Below the pieces are notes generated by a model that was not told where the DNA came from, did not search any database, and was given only the letters and a program-made list of their open reading frames with translations. A stretch of DNA of 9,669 bases from an uncultured delta proteobacterium. Lineage in GTDB: Bacteria; Myxococcota_A; Polyangia; Polyangiales; Ga0077539. This document shows positions 1 to 8,317 of this stretch, piece by piece. Where the stretch lies: positions 1 to 9,669 of the forward strand of contig CAIOSS010000599.1 of NCBI GenBank assembly GCA_903860995.1, written 5' to 3'. The stretch's first letter is position 1. Each line of letters begins with the position of its first letter. The position numbers and the translations under genes are program-made.

Positions 1-1473
1 CGCCTCGTCGACCTCGGCACCCTCGGCGGCCTCGGCATGGCCTGGTCGATGCGCGTCGACCCCGCCGTCAACGCCATGCTCGACCCGCACCCGCTGCTCG
101 ACTCGCTCTACCTCGGCGCCGCCGTGCTCGCCCTCGCCGCCCTGGGCCTCCGCCGCGACCGCGCCCGCGTGGCGCTGCTCGCCCTCGCCGCCCTCGGGCT
201 GCTGCTCGCCCTCGGCCGCCACACGCCCGCGCACGGGGTGTTCCGCCGGGTGTTCGTTCCCTTCGCGTACATGCGCTCTCCCGAGAAGTACCTGCTGCTC
301 ACCGTGACGGCGACGGCCCTGCTCGCGGGCCTCGGCGTCGAGCGCCTGCTCGGCGACCGCCGCGCGGCGCTGCGGGCGACGGCGGGCTTCGCGCTGGGGT
401 ACCTCGCGCTGTGGGTCACCGCGCGGGCGTGGATGCCGCGCGGGCTCGCGATGATGATCCCGCAGGGCGCCGTCATCGGCCTCGCGGCGATGGCCCTGCT
501 CGCGGGCGCGGCGGCGCTCGCACGGCATAGCCCGAGGGCGGCGGCGGCCCTGGTGGTCGCGGCCGTGACCCTCGACCTCGGCGAGAACACCCGGCGCTTC
601 GGGCGCTGGAGCGACGGCGCAGCGGCCCTGCGTGAGCCCGCCGTGGCGACCGCGGCGCGCGCGCTTGGGCCGAGGGCGGGCATGGCGCGGGTGTACCGCA
701 GCGACGCCTTCGAGCGGGCGCTGCGGGCGGGCGACCGGGTGGGCTTCGGGCGCGCGACGCTGCAGGCGAACACCAGCGGGCTCTTCGGGGTGGCGACGCT
801 GCCGGGCTACGACGTCGGCGTGTCGCCCGAGGTGGGGCTGCTGCTCGCGCGACGGCGCATCGACGCGCTGCGGGTGCTGTCCGTCGACGCGGCGCTGATG
901 CCCACGCGCGCGGCGGGCGCGCCGGCGGGCCTCGCGGCGGTGATGGACCCGGCGCCGGGCGCGACGCTCTACCGGGTGCTGGAGACCCTGCCGCGGGCCT
1001 ATGTGGCAAGAGAATCGGTGGGGATGTCGCTTGAAGATACGAGGGCGCACCTGCTCGACGCGGAGGTGGTGAGCGGGCGACGGGTACTGCTCATGGGCGG
1101 GCCCACGCGGGGCTCCGCGGAGGGCGGCGCCGGCGTGGCGTGCCGAGCGGTGTCCATGGGAGACGGCGAGCGCGTGGTGGACTGTGACGCACCCATGGGA
1201 GGCCACGCGGTGTTCATTGAACAATGGACCCGCGGGTGGAGCGCCACCGTCAATGGACAAGCCACGGGGCCGGTGCTCCAGGCGAACCTGGTGGGGCTGG
1301 CGGTGCCGCTCGGAGCGTCGCCGCGGCCGCAGCGGGTGCGGGTGTGGGTGACACCGCCGGGCGAGCGCGCGGGCGTGGTGCTCGGCGTGCTCGCCTGGGC
1401 GGCGCTGGGGCTGGGGCTGTGGCTCAGTTCGCGAGCTCGCGCGCGAAGCGAAGCTCACCCCCCGCCCGGCTGA
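1..1473 (+). CDS. YfhO-family polytopic membrane protein, C-terminal part (5' end outside window)
   Basis: The frame is open from the first base, so the gene starts upstream; 490 residues are visible. The visible N-terminal third holds about six hydrophobic segments (window residues ~32-50, 57-72, 96-117, 122-145, 154-174, 180-194). A motif near residues 90-97 (MRSPEKYL) resembles the 'FRYPEKF' motif I associate with YfhO proteins. A soluble, probably extracytoplasmic region of about 250 residues follows. It ends in a block near residues 409-440 (WTRGWSATVNG, then QANLVGLAVP) that matches the family's 'GWsA.vDG...AN...AVP' signature, and then a last membrane helix at ~458-475. YfhO proteins are GT-C-like membrane proteins thought to act in glycosylation of cell-envelope polymers; the substrate here is unknown. 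Its last 50 bp overlap the 3' end of clpB on the other strand. The family call is fairly firm, the exact role is not. Confidence 0.85.
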   Translation, partial: RLVDLGTLGGLGMAWSMRVDPAVNAMLDPHPLLDSLYLGAAVLALAALGLRRDRARVALLALAALGLLLALGRHTPAHGVFRRVFVPFAYMRSPEKYLLLTVTATALLAGLGVERLLGDRRAALRATAGFALGYLALWVTARAWMPRGLAMMIPQGAVIGLAAMALLAGAAALARHSPRAAAALVVAAVTLDLGENTRRFGRWSDGAAALREPAVATAARALGPRAGMARVYRSDAFERALRAGDRVGFGRATLQANTSGLFGVATLPGYDVGVSPEVGLLLARRRIDALRVLSVDAALMPTRAAGAPAGLAAVMDPAPGATLYRVLETLPRAYVARESVGMSLEDTRAHLLDAEVVSGRRVLLMGGPTRGSAEGGAGVACRAVSMGDGERVVDCDAPMGGHAVFIEQWTRGWSATVNGQATGPVLQANLVGLAVPLGASPRPQRVRVWVTPPGERAGVVLGVLAWAALGLGLWLSSRARARSEAHPPPG

Positions 1474-4006
1474 TCCTGACGGTCTCGCCCGGGGCGAAGT
1501 CGCCGCTCAAGAGCCGCTGCGCCAGGGGGTTTTCGATGTGCTGCTGGATGGCCCTCTTCAGCGGACGGGCGCCGTACACCGGGTCCCACCCCACCTCGCC
1601 GAGCCAGTCCTTGGCGGCGTCGTCGACGGTCAGCTTGAGCTCCCGCCGCGCGAGGCGCGCCTCGAAGCCCTTGAGCTGGATGTCCACGATCTGCCGCAGG
1701 TCTTCCTTCCCCAGCCGGTGGAACACCACCGTCTCGTCGAGGCGGTTGAGGAACTCCGGCCGGAAGCTCCGCCGCAGCTCTTCCATCACCAGCCGCCGGG
1801 CCTCCTCCTCGCCGCGATCCTCCAGCAGGAAGGCACTCCCGACGTTGCTGGTCATGATCAGTACGGTGTTGCGGAAGTCGACCGTGCGGCCCTGGCCGTC
1901 CGTCAGCCGCCCGTCGTCCAGCACCTGGAGCAGCACGTTCCACACATCGGGGTGGGCCTTCTCGATCTCATCGAACAACACCACCGAGTACGGCCTACGG
2001 CGCACCGGCTCGGTGAGCTGGCCGCCCTCGTCATAACCCACATACCCGGGCGGCGCGCCGATGAGCCGCGACACGGAGTGCTTCTCCATATACTCGCTCA
2101 TGTCGATTCGGATCATCGACTTCTCATCGTCGAAGAGATAGCCCGCCAGCGCCTTGGCCAGCTCGGTCTTGCCGACGCCCGTCGGGCCCAGGAAGAGGAA
2201 GCTCCCGATGGGGCGGCGCTCGTCGCCGAGGCCCGCCCGCGCGCGCCGCACGGCGTTGCTCACCGCCACGATGGCGTCCTTCTGGCCCACCACCCGCTCG
2301 CCGAGCACCTCCTCCATCTTCAGCAATCGCTGCTGCTCGCTCTCCAGCATCTTGGAGAGGGGGATGCCCGTCCACTTGGACACCACCGCCGCGATGTCCT
2401 CCGAGGTGACCTCCTCCTTCAGGAAGCCGCGGCCGCCCTTCTGCGCGGCGGCGATGGCCTCCTGCGCGCGGCCGAGCTCCTTCTCCAGGCCCGGCAGCAC
2501 CTCGTACTGCATCCGCCCGGCGTCCTCGTAGCGGCCCGTGCGCGTGGCCCTCTCCAGGTCGGCGCGCGCCGCCTCGATGCGCTGCTTCACCCCGCGCACC
2601 GTCTCGATGAGCTCCTTCTCCCGGAGCCACTGGGCCTTCATCCCTTCGATCTTCTCGCGGCGCTCGGCGATGTCGCGCTTCACCTCCTCCAGCCGGCCCT
2701 GGCTCGCGCGGTCGGACTCGCGGGTGAGCGCGTGCTTCTCGATCTCCAGCTGCGTGAGCTTGCGCTGCGCCTGGTCGATCTCGAAGGGCATCGAGCCGAG
2801 CTCCATCTTCAGGCGCGAGGCCGCCTCGTCGACGAGGTCGATGGCCTTGTCGGGCAGGAAGCGCTCGGTGATGTACCGGTTGGACAGCGTCGCCGCGGAG
2901 ACCAGCGCCTCGTCGCGGATCACGATGCCGTGGTGCTGCTCGTAGCGCTCCTTGAGCCCGCGCAGGATGGCCACGGTGTCGTCCACCGTCGGCTGCCCGA
3001 TGAACACCTGCTGGAAGCGCCGCTCGAGCGCCGCGTCCTTCTCGATGCGCTTGCGGTACTCGTCGAGGGTGGTGGCGCCGATGCAGTGCAGCTCGCCGCG
3101 CGCGAGGGCGGGCTTGAGCATGTTGCTCGCGTCCATCGATCCCTCCGAGGCGCCCGCCCCGACGAGGGTGTGGAGCTCGTCGATGAAGAGCACCACGTTG
3201 GCCGCCTGCTCGACCTCCTTCAGCACCGCCTTCAGCCGCTCCTCGAACTCCCCGCGAAACTTCGCGCCCGCCACCAGCGAGGCGAGGTCGAGGGAGATGA
3301 TCCGACGGTCCTTGAGCGACTCCGGGACGTCGCCGCGCACGATGCGCTGCGCGATGCCCTCGACGATGGCCGTCTTGCCGACGCCCGGCTCGCCGATGAG
3401 CACGGGGTTGTTCTTGGTGCGGCGCGAGAGCACCTGCATCACCCGGCGGATCTCCTCGTCGCGCCCGATGACCGGGTCGAGCTTGCCCGAGCGGGCGAGG
3501 TTCGTGAGGTCTTTGCAGTACTTCTCCAGCGCCTGGAAGGTGCCCTCCGGGTCGGCCGACGTGACCCGCTGGCTGCCGCGCACCTCCTTGAGGGCGGCCA
3601 TCACCTTCGCCTCGTCGATGCCCTTCTTGCGCAGCACCCCCGCCGCGTCGCGGTCGTGCTTCACGATCGCCAGGAAGAGGTGCTCCACGGAGACGAACTC
3701 GTCCTTCAGGGCCTTGGACTCGTCTTCGGCCTTCTGGAGCAGCACCCCGAGCCGGCGGGACATCCCGGGCTCGCTGCCGCCGGTCACCCGGGGGTACCCC
3801 TCGACGGCGCGCTGAAACTCCGCCGCGAGGTCTCTCGCGTTGGCCCCGGCCTTCTGCACGATGGCCGGAATGACCCCGTCTTCCTGTTCGAGGAGGGCGA
3901 GCAGGAGGTGCTCGGGGGTGAGCTCGGGGTTGCCCCGCCGGGTGGCCTCGGACTGCGCCTGGGCCAGGGCTTCGCGGGACTTGTTGGTCAATCGTTCAAT
4001 GCGCAT
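1424..4006 (-). CDS. clpB: ATP-dependent chaperone (disaggregase) ClpB
   Basis: This encodes a complete 860-residue Hsp100 disaggregase, close to the E. coli length of 857. ClpB forms cytoplasmic hexamers that thread aggregated proteins through a central pore, working with DnaK/DnaJ/GrpE. Domains in order: Clp N-domain ~1-143; first AAA+ domain with Walker A GEPGVGKT (205-212), Walker B VVLFIDE (271-277) and arginine fingers R329/R330; coiled-coil middle domain ~408-525, which separates ClpB from ClpA/ClpC; second AAA+ domain with Walker A GPTGVGKT (607-614), Walker B VVLFDE (675-680), pore loop GYVGYDEGG (654-662) and sensor-2 GARPLKR (812-818). The first pore loop reads AKFRGEFEERL, with Phe250 where E. 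coli has Tyr, a conservative change. I chose the ATG at 4004-4006 because the protein then begins MRIERLTNKS as family members do and a strong ribosome-binding site precedes it; an in-frame ATG 84 bp upstream adds unrelated residues. No CIRCE operator is visible upstream. Confidence 0.98.
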   Translation of the reverse strand: MRIERLTNKSREALAQAQSEATRRGNPELTPEHLLLALLEQEDGVIPAIVQKAGANARDLAAEFQRAVEGYPRVTGGSEPGMSRRLGVLLQKAEDESKALKDEFVSVEHLFLAIVKHDRDAAGVLRKKGIDEAKVMAALKEVRGSQRVTSADPEGTFQALEKYCKDLTNLARSGKLDPVIGRDEEIRRVMQVLSRRTKNNPVLIGEPGVGKTAIVEGIAQRIVRGDVPESLKDRRIISLDLASLVAGAKFRGEFEERLKAVLKEVEQAANVVLFIDELHTLVGAGASEGSMDASNMLKPALARGELHCIGATTLDEYRKRIEKDAALERRFQQVFIGQPTVDDTVAILRGLKERYEQHHGIVIRDEALVSAATLSNRYITERFLPDKAIDLVDEAASRLKMELGSMPFEIDQAQRKLTQLEIEKHALTRESDRASQGRLEEVKRDIAERREKIEGMKAQWLREKELIETVRGVKQRIEAARADLERATRTGRYEDAGRMQYEVLPGLEKELGRAQEAIAAAQKGGRGFLKEEVTSEDIAAVVSKWTGIPLSKMLESEQQRLLKMEEVLGERVVGQKDAIVAVSNAVRRARAGLGDERRPIGSFLFLGPTGVGKTELAKALAGYLFDDEKSMIRIDMSEYMEKHSVSRLIGAPPGYVGYDEGGQLTEPVRRRPYSVVLFDEIEKAHPDVWNVLLQVLDDGRLTDGQGRTVDFRNTVLIMTSNVGSAFLLEDRGEEEARRLVMEELRRSFRPEFLNRLDETVVFHRLGKEDLRQIVDIQLKGFEARLARRELKLTVDDAAKDWLGEVGWDPVYGARPLKRAIQQHIENPLAQRLLSGDFAPGETVRISRAGGELRFARELAN

Positions 4007-4011
4007 GGACG

Positions 4012-4020
4012 TCCTCCTCC
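4012..4020 (-). promoter_or_regulatory. Shine-Dalgarno sequence of clpB
   Basis: Read on the minus strand this is GGAGGAGGA, five bases before the clpB ATG. It is the strongest ribosome-binding site in the window and decides the clpB start at 4006 over the upstream in-frame ATG. The other start codons in the window lack a comparable site. Confidence 0.85.
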
Positions 4021-4164
4021 GACGGTCAATTGGGGTAGTGCAGGTGCTCGGGGATCCATAAGACCGGAAGCACCGTCCCGCCCCCGTCAAATGGCGCGAC
4101 GCAAGGGATGCGTCCCGCCGCGGGGCTCGCGCGCCGCCGGGGCGGTGATACGGTGCGCGCCGCC
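4021..4164. promoter_or_regulatory. Divergent regulatory spacer between clpB and the enoyl-reductase-like gene
   Basis: This stretch must hold the promoters of both divergent genes. Its clpB-proximal half (4021-4095) is noticeably less GC-rich than the surrounding genes. A perfect inverted repeat GACGCA-N5-TGCGTC lies at 4098-4114 and is a candidate operator or hairpin. On the minus strand TTGACG (4090-4085) could be a -35 element for clpB, but I see no good -10 at 16-19 bp; TTATGG lies 23 bp away. There is no CIRCE repeat and no convincing sigma-32 match (CTTGAA...CCCCAT). Promoter positions are therefore left open. Confidence 0.45.
4098..4114. repeat. Inverted repeat GACGCA-N5-TGCGTC in the clpB divergent spacer
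   Basis: Two perfect 6-base arms are separated by AGGGA. The position, about 90 bp upstream of the clpB start and 50 bp upstream of the enoyl-reductase-like start, would suit an operator. No known regulator consensus is recognised, and six-base arms can arise by chance. Confidence 0.4.
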
Positions 4165-5349
<1,185 letters not shown>

Positions 5350-5376
5350 ACCGGGAGGGGGTCAAGGCCCCGACGC

Positions 5377-7207
5377 TCAATCGGGCAGGTTGTTGAACAC
5401 GTTGCCGCTGCGGTCGCTCGCGCCGTTGAGCAGCGTGCGGAGGAAGTCCGTCCGCCGCGACTCGCGCACGCGCCCGCCGGCGAGGCTCCCCTCCACCAGC
5501 TCGTAGCCCAGCAGCGCGAAGACCCGGTTGCGCCAGAAGATCGGCCGCGCGTTGCCGTACCAGTCCGCGCACGACGCCACGCAGTGGTCGTCCACCGCGC
5601 GCGCCGTCCCGCTGCGCAGGGCGCCCAGGTCGCGGAAGCGCAGTCCCTCCACCCCGAGGAACATCACCGAGCTCGACACCCCGCGCAGCTGCTGCCACCC
5701 GCCACCATCACCGCCCGCCGTCACCGGCAGCCCCAGCATCCCCGTGCGGTCGCCGCTCGGCAGGTAGAAGAACCCGTGCGAGCGCGTCTCGCCCTGCGCC
5801 GCGTTGCGCACCGTGTGCCGCCCGGCCACCGCCGGCGCCTCGTCGAGGGCCACCGCGCTGAAGGTCAGCCCCGTGCCCTCGTTGCCCACCACCAGCGCGT
5901 CGCGGCCCATCGGCTCGATGCGCTCGATGGAGTGCGTCACGTCCACCTGCGTCGTGCGGTCGCGCCCCGCGTCGTAGACCCACACCGGGTGCGTGGTGCC
6001 CGCGGGCACGTTGCGCCGCCCGCCCCACCCGTCGCCCGCGCCGTAGAGCAGGGCGTCGCCGACGAAGCGGTTGTGCATCGCCGACGTGGAGCCCGCCACC
6101 CGCGGCAGCCCCCGGTACGCCGTGCGCTCCATCGTCGGGACCTCCTCCCCGAAGCGCCCCACCGGCACCCGCAGGAAGCCCACATCCCCGCTCGTCACCT
6201 CCGCCGACCACATCGACTCCCCAGCGCCCTCCGCGCGCACCAGCACCCGGAGCGTTCCGTCGCGCTCGTCGAAGGAGAACTGGTCGAGCGGCGCGCCCCG
6301 GGCCTTCACCGCCCCGATGGCGCTGCAGTCCAGCGGCATGCGGTACAGCACCGCGGGCGCCGGGAGGTTGGCGTCGGCCAGCGGGTTGGCCTGGCCGTAA
6401 CCCCGGCGGTTCTGCCCGTTGACCCAGAGGTACACCGCCGAGCCGCTCACGTAGAAGTTGCGCCCGCTCGGGCCCACCACCCCGATGGCGCGGCAGTCGA
6501 AGCCGCGGCCCGAGAGGTCGCAGGACATCACCGTGTGCACCACCGGGCCGTACCCGACGGCCTGCACCGGGCGGTAGAGCCGCGCGTAGTCCATCACCGT
6601 CTCCCACGCCGCGTCGGGCGTGTGGCGTCACCGCCGTCGCGCCGAGGCGCACCGAGAAGAGACGGCCGCGGCGGAGGATCACCAGGTGCTCGCCGTGGGT
6701 CTTCACGATGTCCCCCTCGTCGACGCCCTCCACCTGGTTGTTGGTGATGGAGTCGGCGCCGCCCACGCGCGCCCCCGGCCCACCAGCCGGAGCGCGCGCG
6801 GCAGCCGCAGGCGCAGGGGCCGCCGCGGAGAGGCCCGCCCCGGCGCCGGACCCATAGCCCGAGCCGTTGCCCGCGCCCGCGCCGAGGGTGCCGATGGAGC
6901 CCATGCCGATGGATCCCTCGCCGGCCCCGCCGCCGCCCAGGCCGGTGCCCGACGCGCCCAGGCCGCCGCGGCGACGCAGGCCGTCGGTGCCGTGGGTGTT
7001 GATCCAGGTGCGCACGGCGTCGGCGGAGCCGAAGGCCACGAGCCGGGGCGACACCGCGGAGGGCGGGCCCGCGTCGGCGGCGGCCTGCGTCGCGTCGGTG
7101 ACCCGAGGGACGTCGGCCGCAACGGGGGGCGTCGGGGGCGGGGTCGGGGTCGCGCGCTGGCAGCCGCCGAGGACGAGGGCGAGGGCGAGGGTCGTGCGGG
7201 TGTTCAT
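5377..7207 (-). pseudogene. Beta-propeller lipoprotein (PF09826-like), broken by a frameshift with apparent internal deletion
   Basis: Two frames together make one recognisable protein. The first part (7207 to about 6640) starts with a lipoprotein signal peptide, lipobox LGGC with Cys16, then a Pro-rich spacer. A Gly-rich linker (residues ~81-125) and the family hallmark ITNNQVEGVDEGDIVKTHG (154-172) follow. The second part lies in another frame, open from 6627 to 5377. It holds typical later propeller segments such as PLDQFSFDERDGTL, HNRFVGDALLYG, RSHGFFYLPSGDR, CADWYGNARP and FALLGYELVEG. Frame two has a stop at 6628-6630, so the switch lies at about 6625-6645. Relatives I remember carry roughly 100 residues between RLFSVRLG and the YARLYRP region, including WYDE and NDYYSSRNYASRL-type motifs; these are absent. 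It is thus more than a single-base slip. The intact protein would be anchored at the cell envelope, function unknown. The ATG at 7207 gives a compact signal peptide; 7219 is an alternative. It lies 68 bp after the dehalogenase gene and may share its transcript. Confidence 0.82.
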
Positions 7208-7275
7208 GGGGTGGTGCATCGCGGTGGGTGGACGACGGCGGCGCGGAGAAGTTCCCGAGGATGTCACCGGTGGGG

Positions 7276-8166
7276 TCAGCGCATCCACGCGACGAGGTGC
7301 TCGGCGAGCTCGGGGCCGACGTCCTCCTGGAGGAAGTGCCCCGCCCCGCGGAGCACCGCGTGGGGCTGACCGGCCGCCCCGGGGATGCGCGATTGCAACC
7401 GCTTCTCCGCGCCGCGGGTGATCGGGTCGTTCTTCCCGAACAGCGTCAGGAAGGGCTTCTTCCACTCCCGCAGCGCCTCCCAGGCCCGCCGGTTGGCGGC
7501 GCTCGCGGGGTCGTCGGGTCGCGTCGGGACCAGCGAGGGAAACACCCGCGCCCCGGCCTTGTGGCGCTCCGTGGGGAAGGGCGCGTCGTAGGCCGCGCGC
7601 GCCTCGGGCGAGAGCCCCCGCACGCAGCCCGTCCCCACGATGCGACCGATGGGAAACACCGGCGTCCACCGCGCGAAGGCGCGCCACACGTGGAAGGCCG
7701 GCGGCACCCTCTCGTCGCCGGTGGGCAGGTACGTGTTGCCCGCGCAGACGCGCGCGAAGCGCTCGCCCTCCTCGGCCGCGAGGCGCAGCCCGATCAAGCC
7801 CCCCCAGTCCTGGCAGAAGAGGGTGGCGCCGCGCAGGTCGAGGCCCGTGAGCACCGCGCGCATCCAGTCGACGTGGGCCTGGTAGGTGTACGCCCGCGGG
7901 TCGGCGGGCTTGTCGCTGCGGCCGAAGCCCACGAGGTCGGGCGCCACCACGCGGTGCCCCGCCGCGAGCAACCCTGGGATCATCTTGCGATACAGGAACG
8001 ACCAGCTCGGCTCGCCGTGGAGCAGCAGCACCGGGGCGGCGTCGCGCGGGCCCTCGTCGAGGTACGCGACGCGCAAGCCGCCGACGTCGAGGTAGCGCGG
8101 GGTCCAGGGGAAGTCGGGCAGCGCCGCGAAGCGCTCGTCGGGCGTACGGAGAATCGCGTCGCTCAT
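7276..8166 (-). CDS. dhmA: Haloalkane dehalogenase (alpha/beta hydrolase, DhmA/DhlA type)
   Basis: This encodes a 296-residue cytoplasmic alpha/beta hydrolase that matches subfamily I haloalkane dehalogenases almost end to end, as I remember Mycobacterium DhmA and Xanthobacter DhlA. These enzymes split a carbon-halogen bond by hydrolysis, giving an alcohol and halide without cofactor. Visible features: N-terminal ILRTPDERF; HGEPSW (50-55), with Glu51 next to the oxyanion-hole position; nucleophile Asp120 in QDWGG with halide-binding Trp121 beside it; cap domain with AFHVWRAFARW, where Trp161 is the likely second halide-binding Trp; catalytic acid Asp247 in GKND; catalytic His277 in GAGHFLQED. 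The full triad is present, so it should be active as a hydrolase. Real substrates of many such enzymes are unknown. The ATG at 8166 is chosen because the conserved N-terminus begins there; the frame extends 51 codons further with no conserved sequence and no clear Shine-Dalgarno. It precedes the broken lipoprotein gene on the same strand. Confidence 0.94.
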   Translation of the reverse strand: MSDAILRTPDERFAALPDFPWTPRYLDVGGLRVAYLDEGPRDAAPVLLLHGEPSWSFLYRKMIPGLLAAGHRVVAPDLVGFGRSDKPADPRAYTYQAHVDWMRAVLTGLDLRGATLFCQDWGGLIGLRLAAEEGERFARVCAGNTYLPTGDERVPPAFHVWRAFARWTPVFPIGRIVGTGCVRGLSPEARAAYDAPFPTERHKAGARVFPSLVPTRPDDPASAANRRAWEALREWKKPFLTLFGKNDPITRGAEKRLQSRIPGAAGQPHAVLRGAGHFLQEDVGPELAEHLVAWMR

Positions 8167-8281
8167 GGCGCGCGAAGGTACCACCGACCCGTGCGCGCCG
8201 ACGGGGTGGGGGCCGATGGAGGTTCGTGCGGAACACGCATGGTCCATTGCCCGCTGTGGGTCGAGCCGTGTCCGGCGTCCT

Positions 8282-8307
8282 TTGACAAGCAGCGATTCAA
8301 GTATCAT
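8282..8307 (+). promoter_or_regulatory. Candidate promoter for the flavoprotein gene, probably giving a leaderless mRNA
   Basis: A perfect -35 hexamer TTGACA (8282-8287) is followed by TATCAT (8302-8307), a good -10 match, in an AT-richer island of about 40 bp. The spacer is 14 bp, shorter than the usual 16-18, which may mean an activator-dependent promoter or a different -10. Transcription from this -10 would begin within a few bases of the ATG at 8318, and no Shine-Dalgarno precedes that ATG. A leaderless transcript is therefore likely. The divergent dehalogenase starts at 8166, so this sits in a 151-bp divergent spacer. Confidence 0.5.
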
Positions 8308-8317
8308 CGTTAGTTGC

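Noticed and set aside
4007..4164. CIRCE/HrcA or sigma-32 control of clpB
   Set aside because: I searched by eye for TTAGCACTC-N9-GAGTGCTAA and CTTGAA...CCCCAT and found no acceptable match.
5350..5376. Possible terminator hairpin (GGGG-TCAAGG-CCCC) between the convergent genes
   Set aside because: The stem is only four base pairs and no T-run follows on either strand; it is too weak to call.
5584..6747. Plus-strand open frame of 387 codons opposite the lipoprotein
   Set aside because: Its composition (Arg, His, Ala, Val) is that of a shadow frame, and the minus strand has clear propeller motifs over the same bases.
7170..7196. Short tandem GAGGGC units
   Set aside because: They encode the Leu/Ala core of the lipoprotein signal peptide (LALALVL) on the minus strand and need no separate explanation.
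7208..8236. Minus-strand open frame running continuously from 8236 into the lipoprotein frame, as if one 842-residue protein
   Set aside because: The part before 7207 is an out-of-frame shadow of the dehalogenase on the same strand (Arg/Ala/Gly/Pro-rich, no domain). Only the part from the signal peptide at 7207 to about 6640 is real.
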